Virus record (IMG/VR): IMGVR_UViG_3300008267_001520 | Span: 1 to 38,847 of that record | Direction: 5' to 3' (one strand) | From: a virus | Length of the DNA stretch: 38,847 nt | Shown here: positions 9,568 through 17,566 of the stretch, piece by piece | Position numbering within the stretch: position 1 is the first letter of the stretch | Layout: each line of letters starts with the position of its first letter | Program-made: the position numbers and the translations under genes | The notes under the pieces: generated by a model | What the model saw: the letters and a program-made list of their open reading frames with translations, nothing else | Database searches by the model: none | Told to the model about the DNA's origin: nothing

Positions 9568-9604
9568 TTTAATATAATAAAGAATTAAAAATAAATTTAC
9601 ACTA

Positions 9605-11062
9605 TTAACTAAAATACATATTTAAGAAAGGGTGCGATAAATATGCTGGAAATCTTAAAGATGAAGTTGCATTTGTCATCTGCAAATCAGTTGAGCTTTT
9701 TAATAAAACTTTTCTATTATTATATCCTAAAGATTCTAAGATAAGATTTCTATCTTGATTCATTGAAGAAACATCTCTAGAAGTTCCATACAAATAATCA
9801 AATAAGAACATTCTTATTCCATCTGAACCTGGATTATTGCCAATCGAAATATCACAATTGATATTGTTAGAAAAATTTATGTCTGGTTTTATAAATATTC
9901 TTGTAGAGTAAGACGTAGAGCCATTTACTTTGGTTACGACGTTTAAAATATTGTAATCATTACTTTGTTGGTTAAAAGCTGGTAACTCTAAATAACTATA
10001 CATTTCTATAAAAAATAAAGAAAAAGTGCTTAAAGGAATATCCGAACCGCCTTGATTTATTATAAAAGGAGTATTAGTTGCTGTTGGCGACGATAAAGAA
10101 TTTGGCGTATTACATAAATTAAAAATCTTATTAGATGTAAAGTCAGGAGCGGAATTTGTTCTATTATTTGTTCCAGATTGAACTGTATTATATTGTTTCC
10201 ATTGAGAAAAATTATTAGCAAAAGTAGAGTTATTTATATTTACTGTGTTTAAACCGTTAACTTGTTGGTATGGAGAAATAAATTGCGAAGACAATAAAGG
10301 AGATAATGAAAAAACACTATGATTTTGCTCTGGACCACCTGAAAATTTATTACCACTAGCCGCAGTATAACTATTATTATATATAGGTGCTGCACCAATA
10401 TCTGAAGACGCTTGAAATTTATGAATTTGATTAGAACTTGAATATAAATTTGTTTTTACATTTGCATGAGCTAAAGCATAAACTAAAAAAGCATAAGTTG
10501 GAGCCTGTGGTAAACTAAAAGAAAAATTAGACTTGCTTATGCTTTTCGTAGAAATTAATTCATAAAATTTTTGACCATAAGCTTGTGTAACTTTCAAACA
10601 ACCAGCGTCTCCAGTTAACGACAATCCAGACAATAAACTGCTATCTGATGCCCAAGTATCTGTAGTTGTTCCTGCTGAACTGGCGATATCACTTGTTTTA
10701 AATCTAAAATATAAATTTTTACTATCAAAAGAATTTTCTCTTATGTTTAAATATATATTTGGTAAATTATTTGATGTAAGAGATGTTTTAACAGTTAATT
10801 TTCCAGAATCTCCATCAGATCCAATAGTTTCAATTTTTATTCCTTGAGAAAGGGGAGTTAAAGTTTGACCATTTTCACTAGTAGTTGTTGAATTAGCTTG
10901 TGGAACTTTAGTGCTTGTCGCTTGATTAGATGTAGAATTATTAGTTGATTGAGGCGGTTGGTCAATTTTATATATATCTATTGCAGTAGTTATATTTTCA
11001 TCAGATATAACGGCCTTATCTTCGGATAAATAATTTATGTTTCCTATTTTGTATTCTGGCAT
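9605..11062 (-). CDS. Beta-rich tail tip-associated structural protein, unrecognised
   Basis: 485 residues, no family recognised. Residues ~1-40 are charged, followed by a Ser/Thr/Asn/Gln linker (~35-75), then a beta-rich body with alternating hydrophobics and many Ser, Asn and Tyr. The C-terminal ~130 residues (LSTFSLFFIEMYSYLELPAF, RMFLFDYLYGTSRD, RKVLLKSSTDLQ) could be a jelly-roll or concanavalin-like fold. It sits between an FN3-type protein and the gpL-like gene, starts with TAATATG directly after the previous stop, and is therefore probably a tip or carbohydrate-binding accessory. Function not assigned. Confidence 0.75.
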   Translation of the reverse strand: MPEYKIGNINYLSEDKAVISDENITTAIDIYKIDQPPQSTNNSTSNQATSTKVPQANSTTTSENGQTLTPLSQGIKIETIGSDGDSGKLTVKTSLTSNNLPNIYLNIRENSFDSKNLYFRFKTSDIASSAGTTTDTWASDSSLLSGLSLTGDAGCLKVTQAYGQKFYELISTKSISKSNFSFSLPQAPTYAFLVYALAHANVKTNLYSSSNQIHKFQASSDIGAAPIYNNSYTAASGNKFSGGPEQNHSVFSLSPLLSSQFISPYQQVNGLNTVNINNSTFANNFSQWKQYNTVQSGTNNRTNSAPDFTSNKIFNLCNTPNSLSSPTATNTPFIINQGGSDIPLSTFSLFFIEMYSYLELPAFNQQSNDYNILNVVTKVNGSTSYSTRIFIKPDINFSNNINCDISIGNNPGSDGIRMFLFDYLYGTSRDVSSMNQDRNLILESLGYNNRKVLLKSSTDLQMTNATSSLRFPAYLSHPFLNMYFS

Positions 11063-11063
11063 A

Positions 11064-11552
11064 TTATGGATTTTTTAAGTTAATATAGTTTATTGTTTCT
11101 ATTTTTGTTCCATTAATTGGTATTGGAAAGCCCTTGTTAGTTTCATCAGTTAACAATAAACCTTTTCCTCCACCAATACCTGCATAAAATATACTATCTA
11201 AATCTTTATATATATAGTATTGTATAGTTCTTGTATTTGAACTATCAGAAGTATCATTGTATTTTACATCATCAAATTTAAATATAGGACCACCATTTGT
11301 TGCTGCCGAATAATCTGTTATATTTTTAACATTAACTCCTTGACCACCATAACCATATAATCCGACATTCTCAAATTCTAATTCTAATCTAAATATTCCG
11401 CCATCTCCTGTATTAAAAGCCATTTGTATATTATCTCTAGGTATAAAATTAATTACTCCTTTAGAAGTACTTGAAGCTTTATATGTTGCATTACCAATTG
11501 AATTATCAGTTTTCACCTGGGCTTGGATGATTTCCACTAAAAGTAGCATCAT
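11064..11552 (-). CDS. C-terminal part of a frameshift-split FN3 tail protein
   Basis: 162 codons, but the first ~14 (MMLLLVEIIQAQVK) are the alternative-frame reading of the end of the preceding ORF and do not look like a natural N-terminus. From TDNSIGNATYKASS onward the sequence is a beta-rich domain with a Gly-rich loop (GLYGYGGQGV, GIGGGKGLLL). The ATG directly follows a TAG in its own frame and has no Shine-Dalgarno. The overlap of 47 bases with the upstream ORF is in the +1 direction. I think this is the C-terminal domain of that protein, not a separate gene; a genuine independent start cannot be excluded. Confidence 0.55.
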   Translation of the reverse strand: MMLLLVEIIQAQVKTDNSIGNATYKASSTSKGVINFIPRDNIQMAFNTGDGGIFRLELEFENVGLYGYGGQGVNVKNITDYSAATNGGPIFKFDDVKYNDTSDSSNTRTIQYYIYKDLDSIFYAGIGGGKGLLLTDETNKGFPIPINGTKIETINYINLKNP

Positions 11553-12366
11553 CTAATATAGGATAATCATAATTATAACCTGTAGCATAAGTATATTCCC
11601 CCGTTCCACCTGTTACATTAACAGCCTGAATTCTAGCATAATAATCTTGATTAAAAGATAAATTAGTTTTTTTCAATGAATATGTTTCATTGTTAAAACC
11701 GTCATAACCTCCATATAAAGGAAATCCACCATCTGAATTTTCTTTTACATATAAATAATCTGTTGCTGGCGAAGTGAAAGATGAATCCGTGGACAATTCT
11801 AATTTAAACCCCGTAAAATAATCTAAATTATTAATACAAGACCAATAAAAAGTTAAACTAGGACTTTTTGTAGTTGATAAAGAATCTATATTAGAATAGT
11901 CTTTTACTGCATAAAATTCTCCAAGTTTTTTAGGAATAGGAAATCCTGTTATTCTATTTCCAGTAACATTAATGATTAAATCAGAGTCTGAATCGCCTAT
12001 ATTTGATTGAGAATTTATAGTTACAGCAGCGTATTCTGCGCCTTCTGATCTATCACTAGATAAATTAAAAGTTCTAAAAGGACTATGCAATATGTAAAAA
12101 GATCCTGACTCGTTACAGTTTATTACTTTTGTTATCTGCTTTTGATTTGTATCTAGATAATCTAAAGAATCAGATATAAATATAGTATCGTATAATAAAC
12201 CATCTGCTGCTTTTGTAGGAGTCACAGAAGCGTCGAAAGTAGTACTAGATATATTTATTGTATATTGAACTGGGAAATTGCCACTATTTTGAATCACAAC
12301 TCCAGTATATCCACCAAATCCAGTTGGAACTTGACTTAAACTTACACCTGTTAAATATGTACTCAT
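11506..12366 (-). CDS. Tail tip-associated protein with fibronectin III-like domain (N-terminal part)
   Basis: 286 residues. Residues ~1-140 are beta-rich, with an early segment VVIQNSGNFPVQYTINIS typical of immunoglobulin-like domains. Residues ~165-265 look like FN3: SLTFYWSCINNLDYFTGFKLELS, then NQDYYARIQAVNVTGG. The ORF stops at PSPGEN-TGA, while the +1 frame continues into the neighbouring ORF as DNSIGNATYK, so the true product is probably ~430 residues spanning 11064-12366. It overlaps the gpM-like gene stop by ATGA (coupled translation). Likely a decoration or adhesion module of the tip. Confidence 0.7.
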   Translation of the reverse strand: MSTYLTGVSLSQVPTGFGGYTGVVIQNSGNFPVQYTINISSTTFDASVTPTKAADGLLYDTIFISDSLDYLDTNQKQITKVINCNESGSFYILHSPFRTFNLSSDRSEGAEYAAVTINSQSNIGDSDSDLIINVTGNRITGFPIPKKLGEFYAVKDYSNIDSLSTTKSPSLTFYWSCINNLDYFTGFKLELSTDSSFTSPATDYLYVKENSDGGFPLYGGYDGFNNETYSLKKTNLSFNQDYYARIQAVNVTGGTGEYTYATGYNYDYPILDDATFSGNHPSPGEN

Positions 12367-14126
12367 GAAGTAAAAGTAATTAAAGAATTAAAAACTGTTG
12401 AGCTAGAAAATTTATTATTAAATTGAATAAATTTTGCACTTATGCTATTGTTATCATAAAATTGATAAGTATGATTCCATTCAGGACAGTAAACTTGAAT
12501 TGTTTTATTATATGGTTGAGGTAAAGTATAATTAAAAATTTTAAATCCCGCTTTATCATCTAAAAATTTTAAAATCGTAGAATTTTTAAAGTCTACCGTT
12601 CTAATTCTTATATTTTCTGAAATATCATACTCAATATCTTGTTTAAAGTAAAAATCTCTACTAAAATAAGTGTTTGCTCCAGTTGGGCTATTTTGAGGCA
12701 ACAATGGACCAGTAGAACCCTGTGCGACCCCTTTAGCTTGTCCTGTATAAAAATAATACCCTCTTTCAGAAAAATTATTTGATGGATAATAAAACACATC
12801 ATTATAAGCAAATTCAAATGTAGTGTCTGTATATGTTCTTATATTTTTTTCATCTAATAAAACATACATGCCTTTATAATTTAAACAGCTTTCATAAAGA
12901 GCTTCAGCTTCTATGTTTATTTTATTAATATCGTTGTAAGGAGTAGAATGATTTATGTTTAAAAAATAAGTTTCGCAATCTTGTTTGTAAGGAGTAAATA
13001 AATTTAAATCAACACCCTTGAAGCCTTCATAATCACTTTTACTTTGTGATTGTGGTGTATTTTCAAAATAAGCAATCAAGGCTTTTGCTTGTAAATCCGT
13101 TAAGCCATCATAAACAATATTAAACTTAGAATTTAATGTATTTATTCCATTAGTAACATTTGTTTTATATCCATCTCCAAATGTCAAAGGAGATAATTTT
13201 GCTGAAAAAGAAGCAGAGCTACCATAAGAAAGAAAAAATAAATCATTTATATTTCTAGTCCAATAATTCTTTCCCGTATATGTTATTGGTGAATATTCAG
13301 ACCCTTGCGGAACATTATTTTTGGCAAAATATAAGCCATCATTTTTGAAATATTTTTCAAACAAATATTTTTCATACTGATCTATCTGATCTGAATTTAA
13401 AGATCCAGTAAAATGAATTATTTCATGATACCTTATTCCAACATTACCTGGGTTTGATCCTAAAGTTAATTCTCCAGACTTCCAATAATCATTAAAAGAA
13501 GAATATGTGCCTAACTCATATCCATTTTGTCTTATTTTTAAACTGCTATTTGAAGAATTTTGTATTAAAGTAACGATATTTTTATCGTCATAAACGCTAG
13601 AGATAGCGTTAAATTCTTGATTATCTAATACAAATTTCGCCGAAAACAATTCATCCTTACCTTTTACTTTTAAAAATCCATTACTATCTCCAGTTCCAAA
13701 TTTGAAAATTGTTTGTTCATTAAAATTTGTTGGAGTTATAACTTCGAAAGCTAATAATAAAATTCTAGAATCTGAATTAAATCCAGAACCGCTTAAAACT
13801 TGTGAATCAGATAGTGTTATATAAGATTGATCAAAATCAATATTCCCTCTACTATTTACATCAGAATTTTCTGTAAATAAATTTCCACTTCCAGAAACAT
13901 TATTCAACCATCCTGTTACCCTAAAACTAGTATCTGTTAAAAAATTATTTAAACTATCATTACTAAACCAAGTTGTTAAACCTGTTATGCCAAAACCTGT
14001 ATAGTTAGGCATTACAGAAATACCTGTATTTAATTGATAATCAACAATATCATATGGAGAATATAAAAATGAACTATCATATTCAGATATGTTTTTTATA
14101 TTTAAACCTGATATTAAATAACTCAT
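12363..14126 (-). CDS. Minor tail protein, lambda gpM-like, with N-terminal concanavalin-like domain
   Basis: 587 residues. The segment at ~312-360 (SPLTFGDGYKTNVTNGINTLNSKF ... LTDLQAKALIAYFEN) carries the M-family pattern FGDGY (316-320) ... NGIN (326-329) followed by a helix ending in a Phe. The C-terminus has the family's Cys-x-x-Trp strand (YCPEWNHTYQ) and a final Ala-x-Phe-x-Gln-Phe strand. Lambda gpM is only about 109 residues. The extra length is an N-terminal domain (~48-262: TTWFSNDSLN, ILLLAFEVITP, HEIIHFTGSLNSDQIDQYEKYL) that resembles LamG/concanavalin lectin-like domains, plus inserted beta segments. The start follows TAAT directly after the previous gene. M helps form the tip ring joining tube to hub. 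Confidence 0.75.
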   Translation of the reverse strand: MSYLISGLNIKNISEYDSSFLYSPYDIVDYQLNTGISVMPNYTGFGITGLTTWFSNDSLNNFLTDTSFRVTGWLNNVSGSGNLFTENSDVNSRGNIDFDQSYITLSDSQVLSGSGFNSDSRILLLAFEVITPTNFNEQTIFKFGTGDSNGFLKVKGKDELFSAKFVLDNQEFNAISSVYDDKNIVTLIQNSSNSSLKIRQNGYELGTYSSFNDYWKSGELTLGSNPGNVGIRYHEIIHFTGSLNSDQIDQYEKYLFEKYFKNDGLYFAKNNVPQGSEYSPITYTGKNYWTRNINDLFFLSYGSSASFSAKLSPLTFGDGYKTNVTNGINTLNSKFNIVYDGLTDLQAKALIAYFENTPQSQSKSDYEGFKGVDLNLFTPYKQDCETYFLNINHSTPYNDINKINIEAEALYESCLNYKGMYVLLDEKNIRTYTDTTFEFAYNDVFYYPSNNFSERGYYFYTGQAKGVAQGSTGPLLPQNSPTGANTYFSRDFYFKQDIEYDISENIRIRTVDFKNSTILKFLDDKAGFKIFNYTLPQPYNKTIQVYCPEWNHTYQFYDNNSISAKFIQFNNKFSSSTVFNSLITFTS

Positions 14127-14127
14127 A

Positions 14128-14922
14128 TTATATTAAATATTTAGCTTCTGTAACTTGTTGGAAAATATTAGCGGAAGTCAATAAATAACCTCCTTCACTT
14201 ATATCATATTTCTGATTGTTCATTACTCCACTAACATAAAAAGCTTGTAAACTAGTATTATAAAGATCTTTTAAAGTTAAAGTTGTAGTTACCGTTTTCC
14301 CATCTATGTCTATAGAATCGCCCAAATCATTAGAAGATAAACTTATTTCAGCTTTTTTATTCAGCTTCGCAACTCTAAAAGGAACTATTTCATCAACTTT
14401 AAAAAATGCTGGTCTATCACAACTAGAATTGTAAGAAAAGTTTACGATGCTTTCAACACCATCTAAACCAACATTAGTCATAGATGATCTATAAGCATTA
14501 GCAATATATTGAGGAGATGCTTTATTATTTCTTTCTGATACTGTCTGTTCTTCTAAATTTTGTATTGATAATCGCCCATACCAATCAAATTCAACTGATA
14601 ATATAATTGGCTGAAATGGTTCTACTGAAAAACTCAAAGATTTAGCATATAAATTATCTATTTGAACACCGCCAAACAAACCCATTATTTTCTCAGAGTT
14701 TGTTCCAGTAATATCTAAAAAATTCGGTAAAGATCCAGTCAAATAAAAATCAGAAGACAAAGATCCCACCAATGATCCCTGCGGAGCATAATCAAGTAAA
14801 GTACCATCGCTTACCAATACAGGATCGACAGATGCATTTATTGATAAGCTTATTTTATTAGCATAAAAATTTTGAGAATTTAATTTGAAATCAAGATTTT
14901 GATAATTTATAAATTTAGCCAT
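14128..14922 (-). CDS. Tail tube-like structural protein (paralogue candidate)
   Basis: 264 residues, beta-rich, no membrane segment. The layout VESIVNFSYNSSCDRPAFFKVDEIVPFRVAKL... followed by an alternating strand resembles the core of the major tube protein at 28049 and the 303-aa protein at 16648. An early GSLVGSLSSDFYLTGSLP strand pair and SVEPFQPIILSVEFDWYG are also compatible with a tube-type barrel. It probably forms a distal ring between tube and tip. The assignment rests on pattern similarity by eye only. Starts with TAATATG, spacing 1 base from the upstream stop. Confidence 0.6.
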   Translation of the reverse strand: MAKFINYQNLDFKLNSQNFYANKISLSINASVDPVLVSDGTLLDYAPQGSLVGSLSSDFYLTGSLPNFLDITGTNSEKIMGLFGGVQIDNLYAKSLSFSVEPFQPIILSVEFDWYGRLSIQNLEEQTVSERNNKASPQYIANAYRSSMTNVGLDGVESIVNFSYNSSCDRPAFFKVDEIVPFRVAKLNKKAEISLSSNDLGDSIDIDGKTVTTTLTLKDLYNTSLQAFYVSGVMNNQKYDISEGGYLLTSANIFQQVTEAKYLI

Positions 14923-14923
14923 A

Positions 14924-16252
14924 TTATGTCACTGTGAAAGAAACTGTTGACATAATTGTATAATTATGAGCCGTGGTTAAACCGGGAGCAACAGCATCGC
15001 TATTTTGGCATATTCTATATTGTAATAGCTGCCCACTATTAAAAGCTGTTGTATTTGTAAATTGAGTTCTATTTAAAGTTATTAGTTGATTTCTATTTAT
15101 TGATGGAAAATCTAAATAACCTATTGCGCCACTTATTGTTGCGCTAGTAGAGCATGGTATGAAATCTGTTTGACCAGTAACACCCAAAGGTGAATTAGCT
15201 ACTGGAGTTATAGCAGCTATTTCAAATCTTCCTTCTTGATATGCCGCAAGATTATCTGAGCTTATTATTTGAATTTTTTCTATTCTACCTGCGTAAGGAG
15301 TTATTCCAAATGGACATAAAATGTCATTATGACCACTAGGACTTGGACTTGATGATTCAGAAAATGGATCGAAATATATATTATTGCCAGTTAATCTGGT
15401 TTTAAATGTTTGAACAAATTTGCCTTTGGTATAGTTACCACTTGTAGTAATTCCCCCCTTTATATCTAAATCACCATCTTGATCTAAATAAGCTTTTATA
15501 GCAGATGTGCTTGTGCCTCCACCTAATGAAAAAGCGAAAACACTATCCAAAGTTGGACCAGTAGTATTTAATAGACCAATTGACCATTTTATTGTTTGAC
15601 TACTTGCGGTTCCGGTGGCAAAAGCCTGAAATGCAGTTCTAACTGGACCGCTTGAATAACTATTTAAAATAGTACTTCTACAAGTATCTGTTGTTGAGCA
15701 TTCAAAAATATTAGATTCAGCAGTTGTAGAAACTACATGCATTTTTCCAATCGGCGATGTTGTTCCTATTCCTAATTTTCTATTAGCTAAATCATAAACT
15801 AAATTATTTGCGGATAAAGAATTTGTCGGTCCTATTTGAAAATTTGTGTTATATACTCCAACATATCCAGTTCTTGCAGTATTTTCAAAAGACAAACTAG
15901 TCGTTGCCGATGTAGTATTTCCATATCTTCCTAACTGTCCTGTGCCTTTAATATCTAAAGGATAACGTGGAATAATATTATTAATTCCTACAAAAGGTAT
16001 TAATGTATTATTATCTACATATAAAACGTTATTACCTAAAACAACATCATCATTGTTTGTTTTATTTATATAAAAGATATCATTTGCTGAAGAAGTTTTT
16101 ATTTCCGCTGTTGAAGGATCAAAAATAAAACCAGAAACTCCGCTTTCAAATTTTATCGTTCCTCCAGAAACATAAAATTTATTAGATAAAGCTGTCGAAC
16201 CATTAAATATTCCAACATTTCCACTTACGTCAATGTTAAAGAGAAGCTTCAA
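14924..16252 (-). CDS. Fibre-like structural protein, C-terminal part of a split gene (TTG start doubtful)
   Basis: 442 codons opened only by a TTG at 16252. The reading KLLFNIDVSGNVGIFNG begins inside the end of the upstream ORF. The body has two copies of a fibre motif common in phages and Bacteroidota, VGINNIIPRYPLDIKG and LGIGTTSPIGKMHV, then a C-terminal beta domain (GRFEIAAITPVANSP, LLQYRICQN). The upstream ORF ends EASL-TAA at 16236; shifting +1 at CTT-TAA-C gives EASLNIDVSGNVGI, which reads naturally. I conclude that 14924-16646 is one ~570-aa protein with a +1 frame change. Function: appendage or tip fibre. Confidence 0.65.
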   Translation of the reverse strand: MKLLFNIDVSGNVGIFNGSTALSNKFYVSGGTIKFESGVSGFIFDPSTAEIKTSSANDIFYINKTNNDDVVLGNNVLYVDNNTLIPFVGINNIIPRYPLDIKGTGQLGRYGNTTSATTSLSFENTARTGYVGVYNTNFQIGPTNSLSANNLVYDLANRKLGIGTTSPIGKMHVVSTTAESNIFECSTTDTCRSTILNSYSSGPVRTAFQAFATGTASSQTIKWSIGLLNTTGPTLDSVFAFSLGGGTSTSAIKAYLDQDGDLDIKGGITTSGNYTKGKFVQTFKTRLTGNNIYFDPFSESSSPSPSGHNDILCPFGITPYAGRIEKIQIISSDNLAAYQEGRFEIAAITPVANSPLGVTGQTDFIPCSTSATISGAIGYLDFPSINRNQLITLNRTQFTNTTAFNSGQLLQYRICQNSDAVAPGLTTAHNYTIMSTVSFTVT

Positions 16253-16646
16253 TATAAAAATCAGTATCGCTCGCTTTTTTACTTAATTTCCACAAAACAT
16301 TGCTATCTTTTAAAGAAAAAGACGCTTGTCTAGAAATTGCACCAGCAGTTACTCTAACTTGAGCTACATCTGAAGAAAAATAAGAATCACCTACTTCTAA
16401 AGCTACTGTTGGAGAATTATTGTCTACTCCCACTAAACCATTATCACTCACAAATATACCGCTTAGTTTAGTTTTACCTACTATTTTTATACCATTTGTG
16501 GTTCTAGCAGTCAAACCAGTAAATGATTTTTGTAGTTCATTTAAAGATAATTGATCTGTTTCTGTAGTAGTACCAACAGGAAACACATATGAATCTGTAA
16601 TAGTTGAACTTGTTATTACTGGTAAGTCTGTAAATTTTGTTCCCAT
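16236..16646 (-). CDS. Fibre-like structural protein, N-terminal part of a split gene
   Basis: 136 residues. The opening TKFTDLPVITSSTITDSYVFPVGTTTETDQLSLNELQKSFTGL is the kind of anchor domain seen at the N-terminus of marine phage fibre proteins, followed by GLVGVDNNSPTVALEV, another LGIGTxxPxxxLxV-type repeat. The ORF ends within a strand (FYIEASL) and the next ORF continues the pattern in the +1 frame after a 17-base overlap. Start TAATATGGG directly follows the upstream stop. Probably attaches the fibre to the tail. Confidence 0.68.
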   Translation of the reverse strand: MGTKFTDLPVITSSTITDSYVFPVGTTTETDQLSLNELQKSFTGLTARTTNGIKIVGKTKLSGIFVSDNGLVGVDNNSPTVALEVGDSYFSSDVAQVRVTAGAISRQASFSLKDSNVLWKLSKKASDTDFYIEASL

Positions 16647-16647
16647 A

Positions 16648-17559
16648 TTAGTTGTTTAAATACGCTTTATATGATAGTTTTACACTTAATAAATCATCTG
16701 ATGTTGAATTAATTTGTTCGCTTATTATTATAGCGTTATTAGTAGAGAAATTAAATATCGGTACTGAATCTTCTAATTTTCTATACACATCAAAAGGCTC
16801 ATTTGTATCGCTAGTGACCAACTCTAAACCATCAGCGGTAACTAAAAATTGATCTATCAAAACCGTTCCTCTGACATCTATAATAAAACTGCTTAAACTT
16901 TCAGAACTCAAAATATCAAAGATATTTTTGGTTTGATAATCATCAACTTCTAATGTAAAAGAGCCACCGACTTGTATTGGAAAAACATTTTGAACTTCAA
17001 TTGGATATTGAGCGTTTGACGCGCTTAATCCATATATAGCATCTTTCTTACAATCAAAATCTATACTAAAATCTTTTACTCTATTAGTGTTAGAATTATT
17101 ACATGTTATTGATATATTTTTAACTTGTGGAACAAATACCGCCGAAGAAATTCCGTTTCCAGATGGATTTATAGATGGACCCACATCTCCAAATATTTGA
17201 AAAGAAGATTTTATTTGAGGTATGTCGCCAACTCCGCAAGATATTCCAAAAGAAGATAAATAACCATTTGTAAATCCAAAGTTTTTACCTTCATAAACTA
17301 AACCTCCATTTGTGAATGAAGCTGTATAATTTTCTCTATCACCAGTCAAAGTAAAAACTGGATCATTATTAACAAGATATCTTGTTATAGACACTGAAGC
17401 CGATGGAACTTGCGCTACAACTTGTTTACAAAATCCTTTTCCTATAACATTAATAGGTTTAGTTTCAATATTATAAGATCCATCAAAAGATATAACTCCA
17501 GATAAAGCAACACTGTCCATGAACAGTGTATTTTCATAATTTGTAATTGCGCCTTTCAT
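16648..17559 (-). CDS. Tail tube-like structural protein directly downstream of the tape measure
   Basis: 303 residues, beta-rich. Visible blocks: ASVSITRYLVNNDPVFTLTG, GYLSSFGISCGVGDIPQIKSSFQIFG and KDAIYGLSASNAQYPIEVQNVFPIQV...TKNIFDIL. The second block aligns by eye with GFISEYSFDASVGAIPTASVTVEAF in the major tube protein (28049), and the third with its ILQRLGNTFGFARVINVPINM...TMNLFDKL. I infer a diverged tube paralogue forming a distal tail ring, as Dit-like proteins do right after the tape measure. Four cysteines are spread through the middle. The ATG is 7 bases after the tape measure stop. Confidence 0.62.
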   Translation of the reverse strand: MKGAITNYENTLFMDSVALSGVISFDGSYNIETKPINVIGKGFCKQVVAQVPSASVSITRYLVNNDPVFTLTGDRENYTASFTNGGLVYEGKNFGFTNGYLSSFGISCGVGDIPQIKSSFQIFGDVGPSINPSGNGISSAVFVPQVKNISITCNNSNTNRVKDFSIDFDCKKDAIYGLSASNAQYPIEVQNVFPIQVGGSFTLEVDDYQTKNIFDILSSESLSSFIIDVRGTVLIDQFLVTADGLELVTSDTNEPFDVYRKLEDSVPIFNFSTNNAIIISEQINSTSDDLLSVKLSYKAYLNN

Positions 17560-17566
17560 GTTTTAA

